From Gemmatimonadaceae bacterium (GTDB taxonomy: Bacteria > Gemmatimonadota > Gemmatimonadetes > Gemmatimonadales > Gemmatimonadaceae), in NCBI GenBank assembly GCA_036003045.1, contig DASYSS010000028.1, positions 1-64,000 on the forward strand: DNA of 64,000 nucleotides, written 5' to 3'. The notes under the pieces were generated by a model that saw nothing but the letters and a program-made list of their open reading frames with translations, had not been told where the DNA came from and did not search any database. A program made the position numbers and the translations under genes. Shown here piece by piece: positions 15,343 through 22,934 of the stretch. Position 1 is the first letter of the stretch. Each line of letters starts with the position of its first letter.

Positions 15343-17073
15343 ATGACCCAACATCAGAGCCGCAGGGAATTCATGGGGCTGGCGGCGGCGAGCGCCGCGG
15401 GCATTCTCACGCGGCCCACGTTCAGCGACGGGCATCCGTTTACTGCGTCGCCGTTCTCCACGGCGGCCGATCCCGACCTGATCGTCGTGAACGCGAAGGT
15501 CTACACGATGGATGCGGCGATGCCTCGAGCGGAGGCGTTCGCGGTGAGCGGCGGGCGGATCATCGCCGTCGGCAACAGCGCCGACGTGCGCGGACTCGCG
15601 CGCAAGGGCAGCCAGACGTACGACGCCAAGGGCATGACGATCGTGCCCGGCTTCACCGACTGCCACAACCACGCAGGCGGAACGACGCTCCTCTACGAGG
15701 TGCTCGTCGGGAATCCGTTCGAGGTAGAGTTCGTCACGATCGACAGCATCGTGCAGAAGCTACGCGCGAAAGCGCAGGAGACGCCGCCGGGCACGTGGGT
15801 CGAGGGATACTTCTTCGACGACACGAAGGTGAAGGACAAGCGGCAGCTCGTCGCGAGCGATCTCGACAAAGTGTCGACCGAACATCCCGTGGTGGTGCAC
15901 CACCGCGGCGGGCATACGTCGTTCTACAACACCAAGGCGCTCCAGCTGGCCAAGATCGACAAGAGCACGCCGAACCCTCCGGGCGGAACGTACGACCGCG
16001 ACGAGAGCGGGGAGTTGAACGGACGTGTCACCGACCGCGCGCGCGGCGCGTTCAACGGCGTCGGCAACCGGACGCGATATACGCCTGAGCAACAAGCGCA
16101 GCGCGAACGCGACGGCATCGCGCACATCTCGAAGCAGTTCGTACGCTACGGGCTGACGAGCGTGCACCACGAAGGCGGGGATCTTTCGGCGATTCAGGAG
16201 GTGCGCGCTCGCGGACAACTGCTGCATCGTGTGAGCTACGAGGCGAGCGGCCGCGTGCTCGATTCGATGATCAACGGCGGCATCATGACCGGCTTCGGCG
16301 ACGAGTGGGTCAAGTTCGGCGCGACGTCGGAGCACACGGTGGACGGGTCGTTCTCCGAGCGCACGATGGCGTTGAGCATTCCCTACCCCGGCTTGCAGTC
16401 CGGCTATCGCGGCAACATCACGGAGAAGCAGGACGATCTCAACGCGTGGATCGAGCGCGTGCACCGAGCGGGCATCCAGGTGAATTGTCACGCCAACGGC
16501 GACGTGGCGATCGACATGTTCCTCACGGCGGTCGAGCGCGCGCAGAAGGCGTTCCCGCGCGCGGACGCGCGGCCGAAGATCACGCACTGCACGCTCATCA
16601 ACGACGACCTCGTGCGCCGCATCAAGGCGCTCGGTGCCGTACCGGCGATGTTCACGACGTACGCGTACTACAACTCCGACAAGTTCGTGTTCTACGGCGA
16701 AGACTTGATGAAGCGGAGCATGGCGTATCGGACGTTCATCGACGCGGGCGTCTGGGCCGCGGCCGGATCCGACTTCTCACCCGGACCGTTCGCGCCGCTG
16801 ATGGGAATTCAGGGGATGGTGACGCGCACCGGTTGGGACGGAAAGACGTGGGGCGCGAATCAACGCATCACGGTCGACGAGGCGCTCCGCGTCAACACGA
16901 TCAACGGCGCGTACAACTCGCACGAAGAAGCCACGAAAGGCTCGATCACAGCCGGAAAGCTGGCGGATTTCGTGGTGCTGGCCGACGATCCGCACGCAGT
17001 GAGTCCGGAGAAGATCAAGGACATTCAGATCGTGAGGACGGTGGTCGGGGGAGCGACGGCGTATCAGGGGTAG
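15343..17073 (+). CDS. Exported amidohydrolase family 3 protein (YtcJ-like)
   Basis: The product (576 aa) is a metal-dependent hydrolase of the amidohydrolase superfamily. A Tat-like leader (SRREFMGLAAASAAG, residues ~6-20) suggests export of a folded, metal-loaded enzyme. The N-terminal metal site appears as GFTDCHNHAGG, the family block THC occurs at KITHCTLIND, and GSDFSPGPFAPLMGIQ carries the late Asp ligand; GKLADFVVLADDP is the usual C-terminal block. ATG 15343 follows a CGGAG Shine-Dalgarno. The substrate (an amide, formamide or ring) cannot be read from the sequence. Confidence 0.9.
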   Translation: MTQHQSRREFMGLAAASAAGILTRPTFSDGHPFTASPFSTAADPDLIVVNAKVYTMDAAMPRAEAFAVSGGRIIAVGNSADVRGLARKGSQTYDAKGMTIVPGFTDCHNHAGGTTLLYEVLVGNPFEVEFVTIDSIVQKLRAKAQETPPGTWVEGYFFDDTKVKDKRQLVASDLDKVSTEHPVVVHHRGGHTSFYNTKALQLAKIDKSTPNPPGGTYDRDESGELNGRVTDRARGAFNGVGNRTRYTPEQQAQRERDGIAHISKQFVRYGLTSVHHEGGDLSAIQEVRARGQLLHRVSYEASGRVLDSMINGGIMTGFGDEWVKFGATSEHTVDGSFSERTMALSIPYPGLQSGYRGNITEKQDDLNAWIERVHRAGIQVNCHANGDVAIDMFLTAVERAQKAFPRADARPKITHCTLINDDLVRRIKALGAVPAMFTTYAYYNSDKFVFYGEDLMKRSMAYRTFIDAGVWAAAGSDFSPGPFAPLMGIQGMVTRTGWDGKTWGANQRITVDEALRVNTINGAYNSHEEATKGSITAGKLADFVVLADDPHAVSPEKIKDIQIVRTVVGGATAYQG

Positions 17074-17075
17074 GC

Positions 17076-17132
17076 GGTGGACGGGTGGACGCGTGGACGG
17101 GTGGACGCGTGGACGGGTGGACGGGTGGACGG
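17076..17132. repeat. Near-perfect GTGGACGSG tandem array, copy f
   Basis: Six consecutive 9-bp units alternate GTGGACGGG and GTGGACGCG. It begins 3 nt after the amidohydrolase stop and ends 28 nt before the next start. It is the most regular copy in the window and has no right arm, so it may be the youngest or a recently expanded one. Confidence 0.9.
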
Positions 17133-17159
17133 AACGTCAAAAGGAGCGAGGGACTCATC

Positions 17160-17642
17160 GTGAGGCGAGTTTACTTTGTAGCCGCGGCGTTGGGATTATG
17201 CGTGAGCACGACGCCGGCGCGGGCACAGGAATCGGAGAAGGCGGCGGTGTTGGCGGTGGTGCAGAAGGTGTTCGACGCCATGCGGACGCGAGATACGTCG
17301 TTGCTCAGCGTCGCGTTCGATACGAGTGCCCGGCTTACTGGCGTGCGAACGCGCGACGGCGTGACGTCGGTGACGTTATTGGCTCCGTCTCAGTTCGGCG
17401 CGGCGATCGTGCGATCTCCGGCGGGGGACGTGTGGAACGAGCGCATCTTCGATCCCGAGGTTCGGATCGACGGCGACGTCGCGCAGGTGTGGGCGTACTT
17501 CACGTTCCACCGCAACAAGGAATTCTCGCACTGCGGCGTCGACGCGTTCATGCTGAGGAAGGTCGGGGCGCAGTGGAAGATCACGCAGCTCTCGGACTCG
17601 CGGCGCACGACGGGATGCACGCACACCGAGCCGCCCGGTTGA
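17160..17642 (+). CDS. Exported NTF2-like (SnoaL/DUF4440) protein
   Basis: The product (160 aa) has a signal peptide (1-22, ending ARAQ) and then a cone-shaped NTF2-like fold: AVLAVVQKVFDAMRTRD at the start, WNERIFDPEVRIDGDVAQVWAYF-like strands and a C-terminal QWKITQLSDSRR strand. Such small domains bind or turn over hydrophobic ligands; no catalytic residues can be assigned. The start is GTG 17160, downstream of AAGGAG and directly at the signal peptide. It probably shares a transcript with the amidohydrolase. Confidence 0.8.
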   Translation: MRRVYFVAAALGLCVSTTPARAQESEKAAVLAVVQKVFDAMRTRDTSLLSVAFDTSARLTGVRTRDGVTSVTLLAPSQFGAAIVRSPAGDVWNERIFDPEVRIDGDVAQVWAYFTFHRNKEFSHCGVDAFMLRKVGAQWKITQLSDSRRTTGCTHTEPPG

Positions 17643-17661
17643 TGCGCACGTCACGCACATC

Positions 17662-18285
17662 GTGACGGTCACAGCTCGCGGTTTGTTGTTCTGGCCGTTG
17701 CGGCCGTTGTGGCGACTCGTGCTCCGCGGCGTGTCGGTGGCCGACCCGTGGGAGCGAATCAATTATCGCGTGCCGGTGAAGCGGTACGGCGCCGGGTCGA
17801 TCCACGATTTCGCCTGGTACTTCGAGGGGGCGAGCGGTATCGCGACGTCGAACGTCGACGACATTCAGGAGTGGCTGCTCGGCTGCGAATATGTCTCCGA
17901 CCCCGATCTGTTTCGCGTGCCCGACTACTGGCAGCATCCTCGGACGTTCGAGCAAATCAGACGCGGCGACTGCGAAGACCACGCGATCTGGGCGTGGCGC
18001 AAGCTGGTCGAGCTCGGGATCGACGCGGATCTCATCGAGGGGCGTTGCCTTCCTTGGACGCCGAGAGAGCCCAGCGACGATCGCGGTCACGTGTGGGTCG
18101 TGTTTCGGCGAAACGGCCAGGCGTTTCTGTTCGAGACAACGTGCAAGGTGAAGCACGCCATGATCACACCGCTCGCCGAGATGTCACGCAAGTACCGCCC
18201 CGAGCTCGGCGTCGATCGCAATCGAAAGAGCTTCGCGTTTGCCGGCGCTCTGCTGACCATCCGCGAGCGCGAATTCGCGCGGTGA
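17662..18285 (+). CDS. Transglutaminase-like cysteine peptidase-fold protein
   Basis: The product (207 aa) carries the transglutaminase-like core: RRGDCEDHAIWAWRKL (candidate Cys in GDCEDHA) and DRGHVWVVFRRNG (candidate His), followed by a strand FLFETT that can supply the acidic partner. The motif order is that of bacterial transglutaminase-like cysteine proteinases. An N-terminal hydrophobic segment (LLFWPLRPLWRLVL) may anchor it in the membrane. The start is GTG 17662, 19 nt after the preceding stop. Substrate and partners are unknown. Confidence 0.75.
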   Translation: MTVTARGLLFWPLRPLWRLVLRGVSVADPWERINYRVPVKRYGAGSIHDFAWYFEGASGIATSNVDDIQEWLLGCEYVSDPDLFRVPDYWQHPRTFEQIRRGDCEDHAIWAWRKLVELGIDADLIEGRCLPWTPREPSDDRGHVWVVFRRNGQAFLFETTCKVKHAMITPLAEMSRKYRPELGVDRNRKSFAFAGALLTIREREFAR

Positions 18286-18321
18286 CATGACGCGGTGTCC
18301 CGAGTGCGGCGCGTCGACGTC

Positions 18322-18645
18322 TCAGGAGACCGTTCGCGAGGTGTCGGCCGTCTCCAGGATGTGCTCCATGAGGCCGAGACAGTCGGCGCACACGGCGAGG
18401 CCCTCGACGTGCGTGACTTCCGGCGGCGGCCGGAGCTGACGGCAGAAGCGACAGCGGATCGCATCCGGCGCCGGTCGCCGCGGCGCGAGTTGCCGCGACG
18501 CGCGCTGAATGCAGCTGTTGCAGAGATACACGCCGGGACCGGCGATCAGCTGAACGCTGCCGTTCCGCTCCCTCTGACAGGCGCTGCAACGCACGGTCGC
18601 CTTCGCGCCGGGGATGAAGCGGGCGACGGTTCGTTTGGCAAGCAT
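18322..18645 (-). CDS. Small protein with two ClpX-type zinc ribbons
   Basis: The product (107 aa) has two four-cysteine zinc ribbons. The first is CSACQRERNGSVQLIAGP then VYLCNSC, which closely follows the ClpX N-terminal zinc finger (LIAGPxVYxCxxC). The second is CRFCRQLRPPPE then VCADC. No AAA+ domain follows, so this is a free-standing ClpX-like zinc-binding module, possibly a dimeric adaptor. ATG 18645 is used; in-frame GTG codons at 18660 and 18666 are possible because coding-like sequence extends upstream. It lies downstream of the deacetylase on the same strand. Confidence 0.65.
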   Translation of the reverse strand: MLAKRTVARFIPGAKATVRCSACQRERNGSVQLIAGPGVYLCNSCIQRASRQLAPRRPAPDAIRCRFCRQLRPPPEVTHVEGLAVCADCLGLMEHILETADTSRTVS

Positions 18646-18749
18646 TGCGACGATGTTCACGAGCACCTCGTAGCGCGACAGATCGTCCTGCGTGAGGTTC
18701 GCCGCCGACGCGGTGTCCGCGCAAGGGGGCTGACCTGCCGAGCCCGACG

Positions 18750-19700
18750 CTATTTCATCCCCGCCTGCTGTTTGACGTAGTTCGCCGCCGCGTCGTGCGT
18801 CGCGAACCAGGCGCCGCCTTTGGCGTTGATGTGCTGAATCAGCATCTCCAACGCCACGACGCGTGAGCGGTGCCCCGAAATGTGCGGATGGTTGGTGAGG
18901 ATGAACATCGAGCCCTCCTCCAACGCCTTGTCGTACTCGTCCATCCAGACTTGCGCGACCTCCCGAGGCGACGCGTAGGCGTTCCCCTGCGGATTGTAGA
19001 GCGGCGCGTCGTCCATGATCCACTCGACCGGCAGCTCGACGATGCCCGTCGGCTTGCCTTTCTCGAGCAGCTCGTACGGGCTCTCGTCGGACATCATCGA
19101 GCTCTCGTACTTGAACCCCATCTCGCGCAGAATGCGCAGCGTGTTCGGCGAGAAGTTCCAGCTCGGCGCGCGATATCCGGTCGGCTTCTGGCCAAGTGTC
19201 TTGGTCCAGTAGTCGACGGCTCGCTGAAGGAGGTTCTTTTCCGTCGCGTATGGAAGCTGCGAGTTCATCTCGTGGATCCAGCCGTGCACCGCGATCTCGT
19301 TGCGCCCGGATTTGCGGATGAGATCGACCATCTCTGGATGGATCCGCGCGCTCATCGCCGGAATGAAGTACGTCACAGGGATCTTGTATTTGTCGAAGAG
19401 CGCGACGACGCGCGGCAATCCCGCGCGCGCGCCGTATTCGTTCTGCGACAGACCGCCGATCGTCGGCTCCCCGAAGCGTATCGAGACGGTCTCGTTGTCT
19501 ACGTCGAACGAGAAGAGCACCGCGACCTTCGCCCCGTTTGGCCATGCTTTCGGCTTGAGACTCTTGCCGGCGCGGACGGCGTTCACGACGGCGAAAACGG
19601 AGTCGTCGGACCACTCCCAACCCGGCTTCACGCCGGGGCGGACTTGGGCGGCGAGGTTGGCGGCGATGAGCGGCGCGGCAAGCAGGGCGAGGCGGCGCAT
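18750..19700 (-). CDS. Exported polysaccharide deacetylase (NodB fold)
   Basis: The product (316 aa) has a signal peptide (1-18, ending NLAAQ). The NodB homology domain shows VLFSFDVDNET (motif 1 with the catalytic/metal Asp pair), AVHGWIHEMN (motif 2, HxxxH spacing), YRAPSWNFSPNTL (motif 3) and a late TNHPHISGHRSR block typical of the HpPgdA/puuE-like subgroup. It should remove acetyl groups from a glycan, or hydrolyse a related amide, in the periplasm. ATG 19700 is chosen for the signal peptide. The palindrome copy 2 lies upstream. Confidence 0.88.
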   Translation of the reverse strand: MRRLALLAAPLIAANLAAQVRPGVKPGWEWSDDSVFAVVNAVRAGKSLKPKAWPNGAKVAVLFSFDVDNETVSIRFGEPTIGGLSQNEYGARAGLPRVVALFDKYKIPVTYFIPAMSARIHPEMVDLIRKSGRNEIAVHGWIHEMNSQLPYATEKNLLQRAVDYWTKTLGQKPTGYRAPSWNFSPNTLRILREMGFKYESSMMSDESPYELLEKGKPTGIVELPVEWIMDDAPLYNPQGNAYASPREVAQVWMDEYDKALEEGSMFILTNHPHISGHRSRVVALEMLIQHINAKGGAWFATHDAAANYVKQQAGMK

Positions 19701-19796
19701 GAGAGTCCCCGAGTTTGGGCGCGATAGACGATCCCTCGTGGCGGTCGCGACGGCAAGGGCGTCGTGGTGGCGTAACACGGCTTCCTGTCCCATGGA

Positions 19797-19893
19797 GCGA
19801 GGGGCGGGACTGTCTTCCGCGGACCAGTGAAGTATTGCCGACACTGCCCGGCAATACTTCCTCGGCTCCGCTCCAGACAGTCCCGCCCCTCGC
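19797..19893. repeat. Nested palindrome element, copy 2
   Basis: The outer stem is a perfect 19 bp: GCGAGGGGCGGGACTGTCT (19797-19815) pairs with AGACAGTCCCGCCCCTCGC (19875-19893). The inner stem AAGTATTGCCG / CGGCAATACTT flanks the same ACACTGCC loop. Compared with copy 1, C:G became A:T in the inner stem and T:A became C:G in the outer stem, so pairing is kept. It lies between two leftward genes (start 19700, stop 20031). The remaining 19701-20030 holds no gene I can see. Confidence 0.9.
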
Positions 19894-20030
19894 CCTCCGC
19901 CGACCGCACACGTTCGCTGTGTCGCGCTCTTCCTGACGCTACCGCCTGTCGCTGACGACTAGAGGGATCGTCCCGCGCAGCGATCGCGTCGAGGCGCTGT
20001 GACCCGGACACGCGCGAAGCCGGCCGGTCG

Positions 20031-21062
20031 TCAGCGGACGTGAACCGGGAAGCGCGCGAGGAGCGTTCCGTTCGCCGATTTGACGACGAACGAAAAGTCT
20101 CCCGGCGCCGGAGGGGTCAGGGCGAAATCGTATGTCGCGCCGTTCTCGAGCTGCTGAAACGCCGGGCGTGGGCTCGCCGAATCGGGCGGCAGAGCGGTTG
20201 CGTTCTTCGCGATCGCGCGCCAGACGGCCACGGTCGAATCTCCGGGCATCCCGTCGCCCCGATTCGCGCTGTAGAACACTCCACCGAGCGAAATCGGGTG
20301 AGACGCGAGGGTCAGGTTCACGAATCGCATGCGAACGGTGTCGCCGACCGCGAACGACAGTCGCTCGGTGTACGGCGACGCCTTTCCGTTGATCGTGAAC
20401 CAGAAGACCGACTCGACGTCGGGCACGGCGCTGCCCGCGCCGGACTGTGGCGACGGGTCCCACAAGTTGAACACGAACGCGCGATCGCGCTCGGAACCGA
20501 ACGTGTCCCGTTGGTCGACGATCAACGCGCCGCCGAGCTGGGCGTCGACGGGCGCGCGGGCGAGCGGGTCGGCCGAGGATGTGTCCCGAGCCGATTTCCC
20601 CCAGTAGTAGTACGTCCCAGGCGCTCCGGCAGGAAATGAGATTTCTTGAACGGCGCCGGGGCGAATCTGCACGGTGTCCTCGGCGCGCGGCGTGCCCGCG
20701 CCGCGCGCGCTGAGGCCGTAGACGACCACGCTGTTGAAGAGCGTGTTGCGCACGGACGCGTGCACGATCGCGCCGGCCGGAACGCGAATGAGGGGGCCTG
20801 GCACGCTGAGCGGCTTCCCTTCCTCGGCGAACGCGTTCACGCTGACGCCGGGCCCGCCGCCGTCGTCGCGGGTCGGATGCCACACGCCGCGACGAATCTC
20901 GAGATGAATGTCGACCGTGCGGCCGGTCATCGATCCCGCCGCACGCCGATTGTCGTTGACGACGATCTGCTCCGGGTGAGACTCGCCGGAGACGAGGTAC
21001 TGGCGGATACTGCGCGATGACGACATCGCGAGCATCGCGGCGGCGACTCCAAATGCGAACAT
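20031..21062 (-). CDS. Exported multicopper-oxidase-like cupredoxin protein lacking copper ligands
   Basis: The product (343 aa) has an N-terminal hydrophobic segment and two cupredoxin-like domains arranged as in multicopper oxidases: PGPLIRVPAGAIVHASVRN, then APGTYYYWG, then the second domain with VGDTVRMRFVN. The copper-binding positions are replaced. HxHG is VVVYGLSAR (112-120), the YWYHSH region is GTYYYWGKS (149-157), HPxHLHG is SHPISLGG (254-261), and there is no C-terminal HCH motif. It is probably not an oxidase; a binding or structural role is inferred. ATG 21062 has AGGAAG upstream. Confidence 0.75.
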   Translation of the reverse strand: MFAFGVAAAMLAMSSSRSIRQYLVSGESHPEQIVVNDNRRAAGSMTGRTVDIHLEIRRGVWHPTRDDGGGPGVSVNAFAEEGKPLSVPGPLIRVPAGAIVHASVRNTLFNSVVVYGLSARGAGTPRAEDTVQIRPGAVQEISFPAGAPGTYYYWGKSARDTSSADPLARAPVDAQLGGALIVDQRDTFGSERDRAFVFNLWDPSPQSGAGSAVPDVESVFWFTINGKASPYTERLSFAVGDTVRMRFVNLTLASHPISLGGVFYSANRGDGMPGDSTVAVWRAIAKNATALPPDSASPRPAFQQLENGATYDFALTPPAPGDFSFVVKSANGTLLARFPVHVR

Positions 21063-21216
21063 CGAGCTTCCTTGCGAGGAAGCGAGCCTCGGCGCGGCCC
21101 TGCGCGGAACGCCCGGCGATGAGCGTCCGAGGCATCAGAAACTACTGATCGCGCAGACAGCGAGCGAGCTCGTCTAGCCCGCTGTCACGTTCCGTATCAA
21201 CGATGCGTTGGGTTCG

Positions 21217-22923
21217 CTACCTCAACCGTACACGCGCGAGATGAATTCCTTTCGGATCGCGCATCGAGAGGTACACGACTTTGCCCTTCCCGAATCCAAC
21301 GAGCGTGTAACCGACGGGCACCTGGAGGCGATCGACCAGCTCGCCCTCTTTGTTGATGACGTCGTAAATCGGTCCGCCTGGAACCGGCTTCGCGGGCTGC
21401 GTGCGCACCCAGAGGTTGCCATCCGCGTCGGCGCGCGCCGCGCCGGCGATGAACGGGGGACGATAGTCGGGCAGCTCGTCCGGCGGCACGACGAAGAGCT
21501 CGCGAATCGTCGGCATCGGCGGCGCGACTCCACCGCTCACCACGATCGGAGACGGAATGCACGACGGTGTTCCACCCACCGGCACCGGAGCACCTCCGAT
21601 GAGCGGGCCGCCGGGCGTGACCGTCATCCCGGTCGGCAACGCGGTGCTGCCCGAGACAGCAGCACCGCCCGGCGTCGGGGGGGGGCCAGGAGCAGCCGCG
21701 CGTGCCGCGCCACCGAGTGCGGCCGCGCGATCACGATCGGCCGGAGACGCGGACGCTCCACCCGGTGCACCCGTGGCACCAGGTGCCGGAGCCGACGCGA
21801 TGATCTTCGCCTCTTCGCCGGGGGCGCACGCGTAGATGTAGTTCGCCGGCAGGGTCATGTCGGGCGGAAGCTTCCAACTCCTCGCCAATCCGTTCTGCGG
21901 GACGAATCCAGCAGGGATCTTGAGGTCTTTCGGATACGGTTTGTTGTAGAGATTCGTCCAGCGAATCATCGCCGAGACGTAGGCGCCCATCTGCGAGCGG
22001 CGGTTCGCGTCCTTCACGGAGTCCACGAACTTCTGCTTGTCGACGTCGTTCAGTCGCTGCCAGTCGAACGGAATCTTCGGCGACGACGTCCACGAGCCGT
22101 CGGGCTGCTTGTAGTCGATCCGATAATCTCGGCCACGCAGGAACGCGACGGCACCGCTCGGCATCACGGCCCACTCGTCCGTCGTCGGAAGCGGATTGTT
22201 CATCACGCTGATCGACAAGAAGCCTTCGGCCGACATGTGAATCTGATAATCGACCTTTGGGATCTTGACCGCGCCGAGCGTGTCGAGCTTTCGCGTGTCG
22301 AGGTCGAGCGCGACGATGAACGCGGTGTCGGGCGGCGACGGGAAATACGGAACGCCCGGCGGCGGCGCGACCTTCGGCGGTCCGGGACGCGCCGAGATTC
22401 TATAGACGACTCGTCCGCGGCCGTCGGTGGCCGGCCAGCCAAACGTGCCGGAGGCGTTCGTGTACGAAAAGATATCGTCCGGATTCCACGCCGACCGCAC
22501 GCGCGCGATGCGAGCCGACGGATCAAGGACGAGTGCCGCGTATGACGCGGGATCGACGAAGAGAATCGAGTCGGCACGATACGGAATCATCATGCCCGCT
22601 CGCGTGCCGTACGTATTCGCGACCTCGGCGAGTGAGTCGAGCACGACTTCCACGACATTGAGTGTCGTGTCCATCAAGAGCAGACGGCGACGCGTTCCAT
22701 CGTTGACGAGTACGCGACCGTCCTTCAGCTCGACGACGTTGTTGATTCCGCCGAGGTCCGCGGTCGAAAGCGCCGACGCGGTCGAGATCCGGCGGACGGC
22801 CGGACCGACGGGTGCCGCCTTGTGGGTCGTATCCGTCTTGTGAGTGGAATCGCCTTGTGCGACGGCGGCGGCGGGTGCGACCAGCGCCGCGGTCAATGCG
22901 ATGAGGCTTCGAGTGGAGAGCAT
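21217..22923 (-). CDS. Exported propeller-like protein, partner of the TonB receptor
   Basis: The 568-aa product has a signal peptide (ending AAAVAQ). The body reads as a 6-bladed NHL/TolB-like propeller: GGINNVVELKDGRVLVND, then LLMDTTLNVVEVVLDSL, with matching blades near the C-terminus (ADADGNLWVRTQP, then LVGFGKGKVVYLSMRD). A Pro/Gly/Ala-rich, probably disordered insert of ~80 residues lies before the last blades. No catalytic motif is visible. ATG 22923 (GAGGA 8 nt upstream) is preferred over TTG 22938, which would overlap the receptor stop. It is co-transcribed with the receptor and may bind the same ligand in the periplasm. Confidence 0.75.
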   Translation of the reverse strand: MLSTRSLIALTAALVAPAAAVAQGDSTHKTDTTHKAAPVGPAVRRISTASALSTADLGGINNVVELKDGRVLVNDGTRRRLLLMDTTLNVVEVVLDSLAEVANTYGTRAGMMIPYRADSILFVDPASYAALVLDPSARIARVRSAWNPDDIFSYTNASGTFGWPATDGRGRVVYRISARPGPPKVAPPPGVPYFPSPPDTAFIVALDLDTRKLDTLGAVKIPKVDYQIHMSAEGFLSISVMNNPLPTTDEWAVMPSGAVAFLRGRDYRIDYKQPDGSWTSSPKIPFDWQRLNDVDKQKFVDSVKDANRRSQMGAYVSAMIRWTNLYNKPYPKDLKIPAGFVPQNGLARSWKLPPDMTLPANYIYACAPGEEAKIIASAPAPGATGAPGGASASPADRDRAAALGGAARAAAPGPPPTPGGAAVSGSTALPTGMTVTPGGPLIGGAPVPVGGTPSCIPSPIVVSGGVAPPMPTIRELFVVPPDELPDYRPPFIAGAARADADGNLWVRTQPAKPVPGGPIYDVINKEGELVDRLQVPVGYTLVGFGKGKVVYLSMRDPKGIHLARVRLR

Positions 22924-22934
22924 CGTCGACGTCC

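Noticed and set aside
17076-17132. Possible CRISPR array at the GTGGAC repeats
   Set aside because: The units are 9 bp and adjoin without spacers, vary internally, and no cas gene is in the window.
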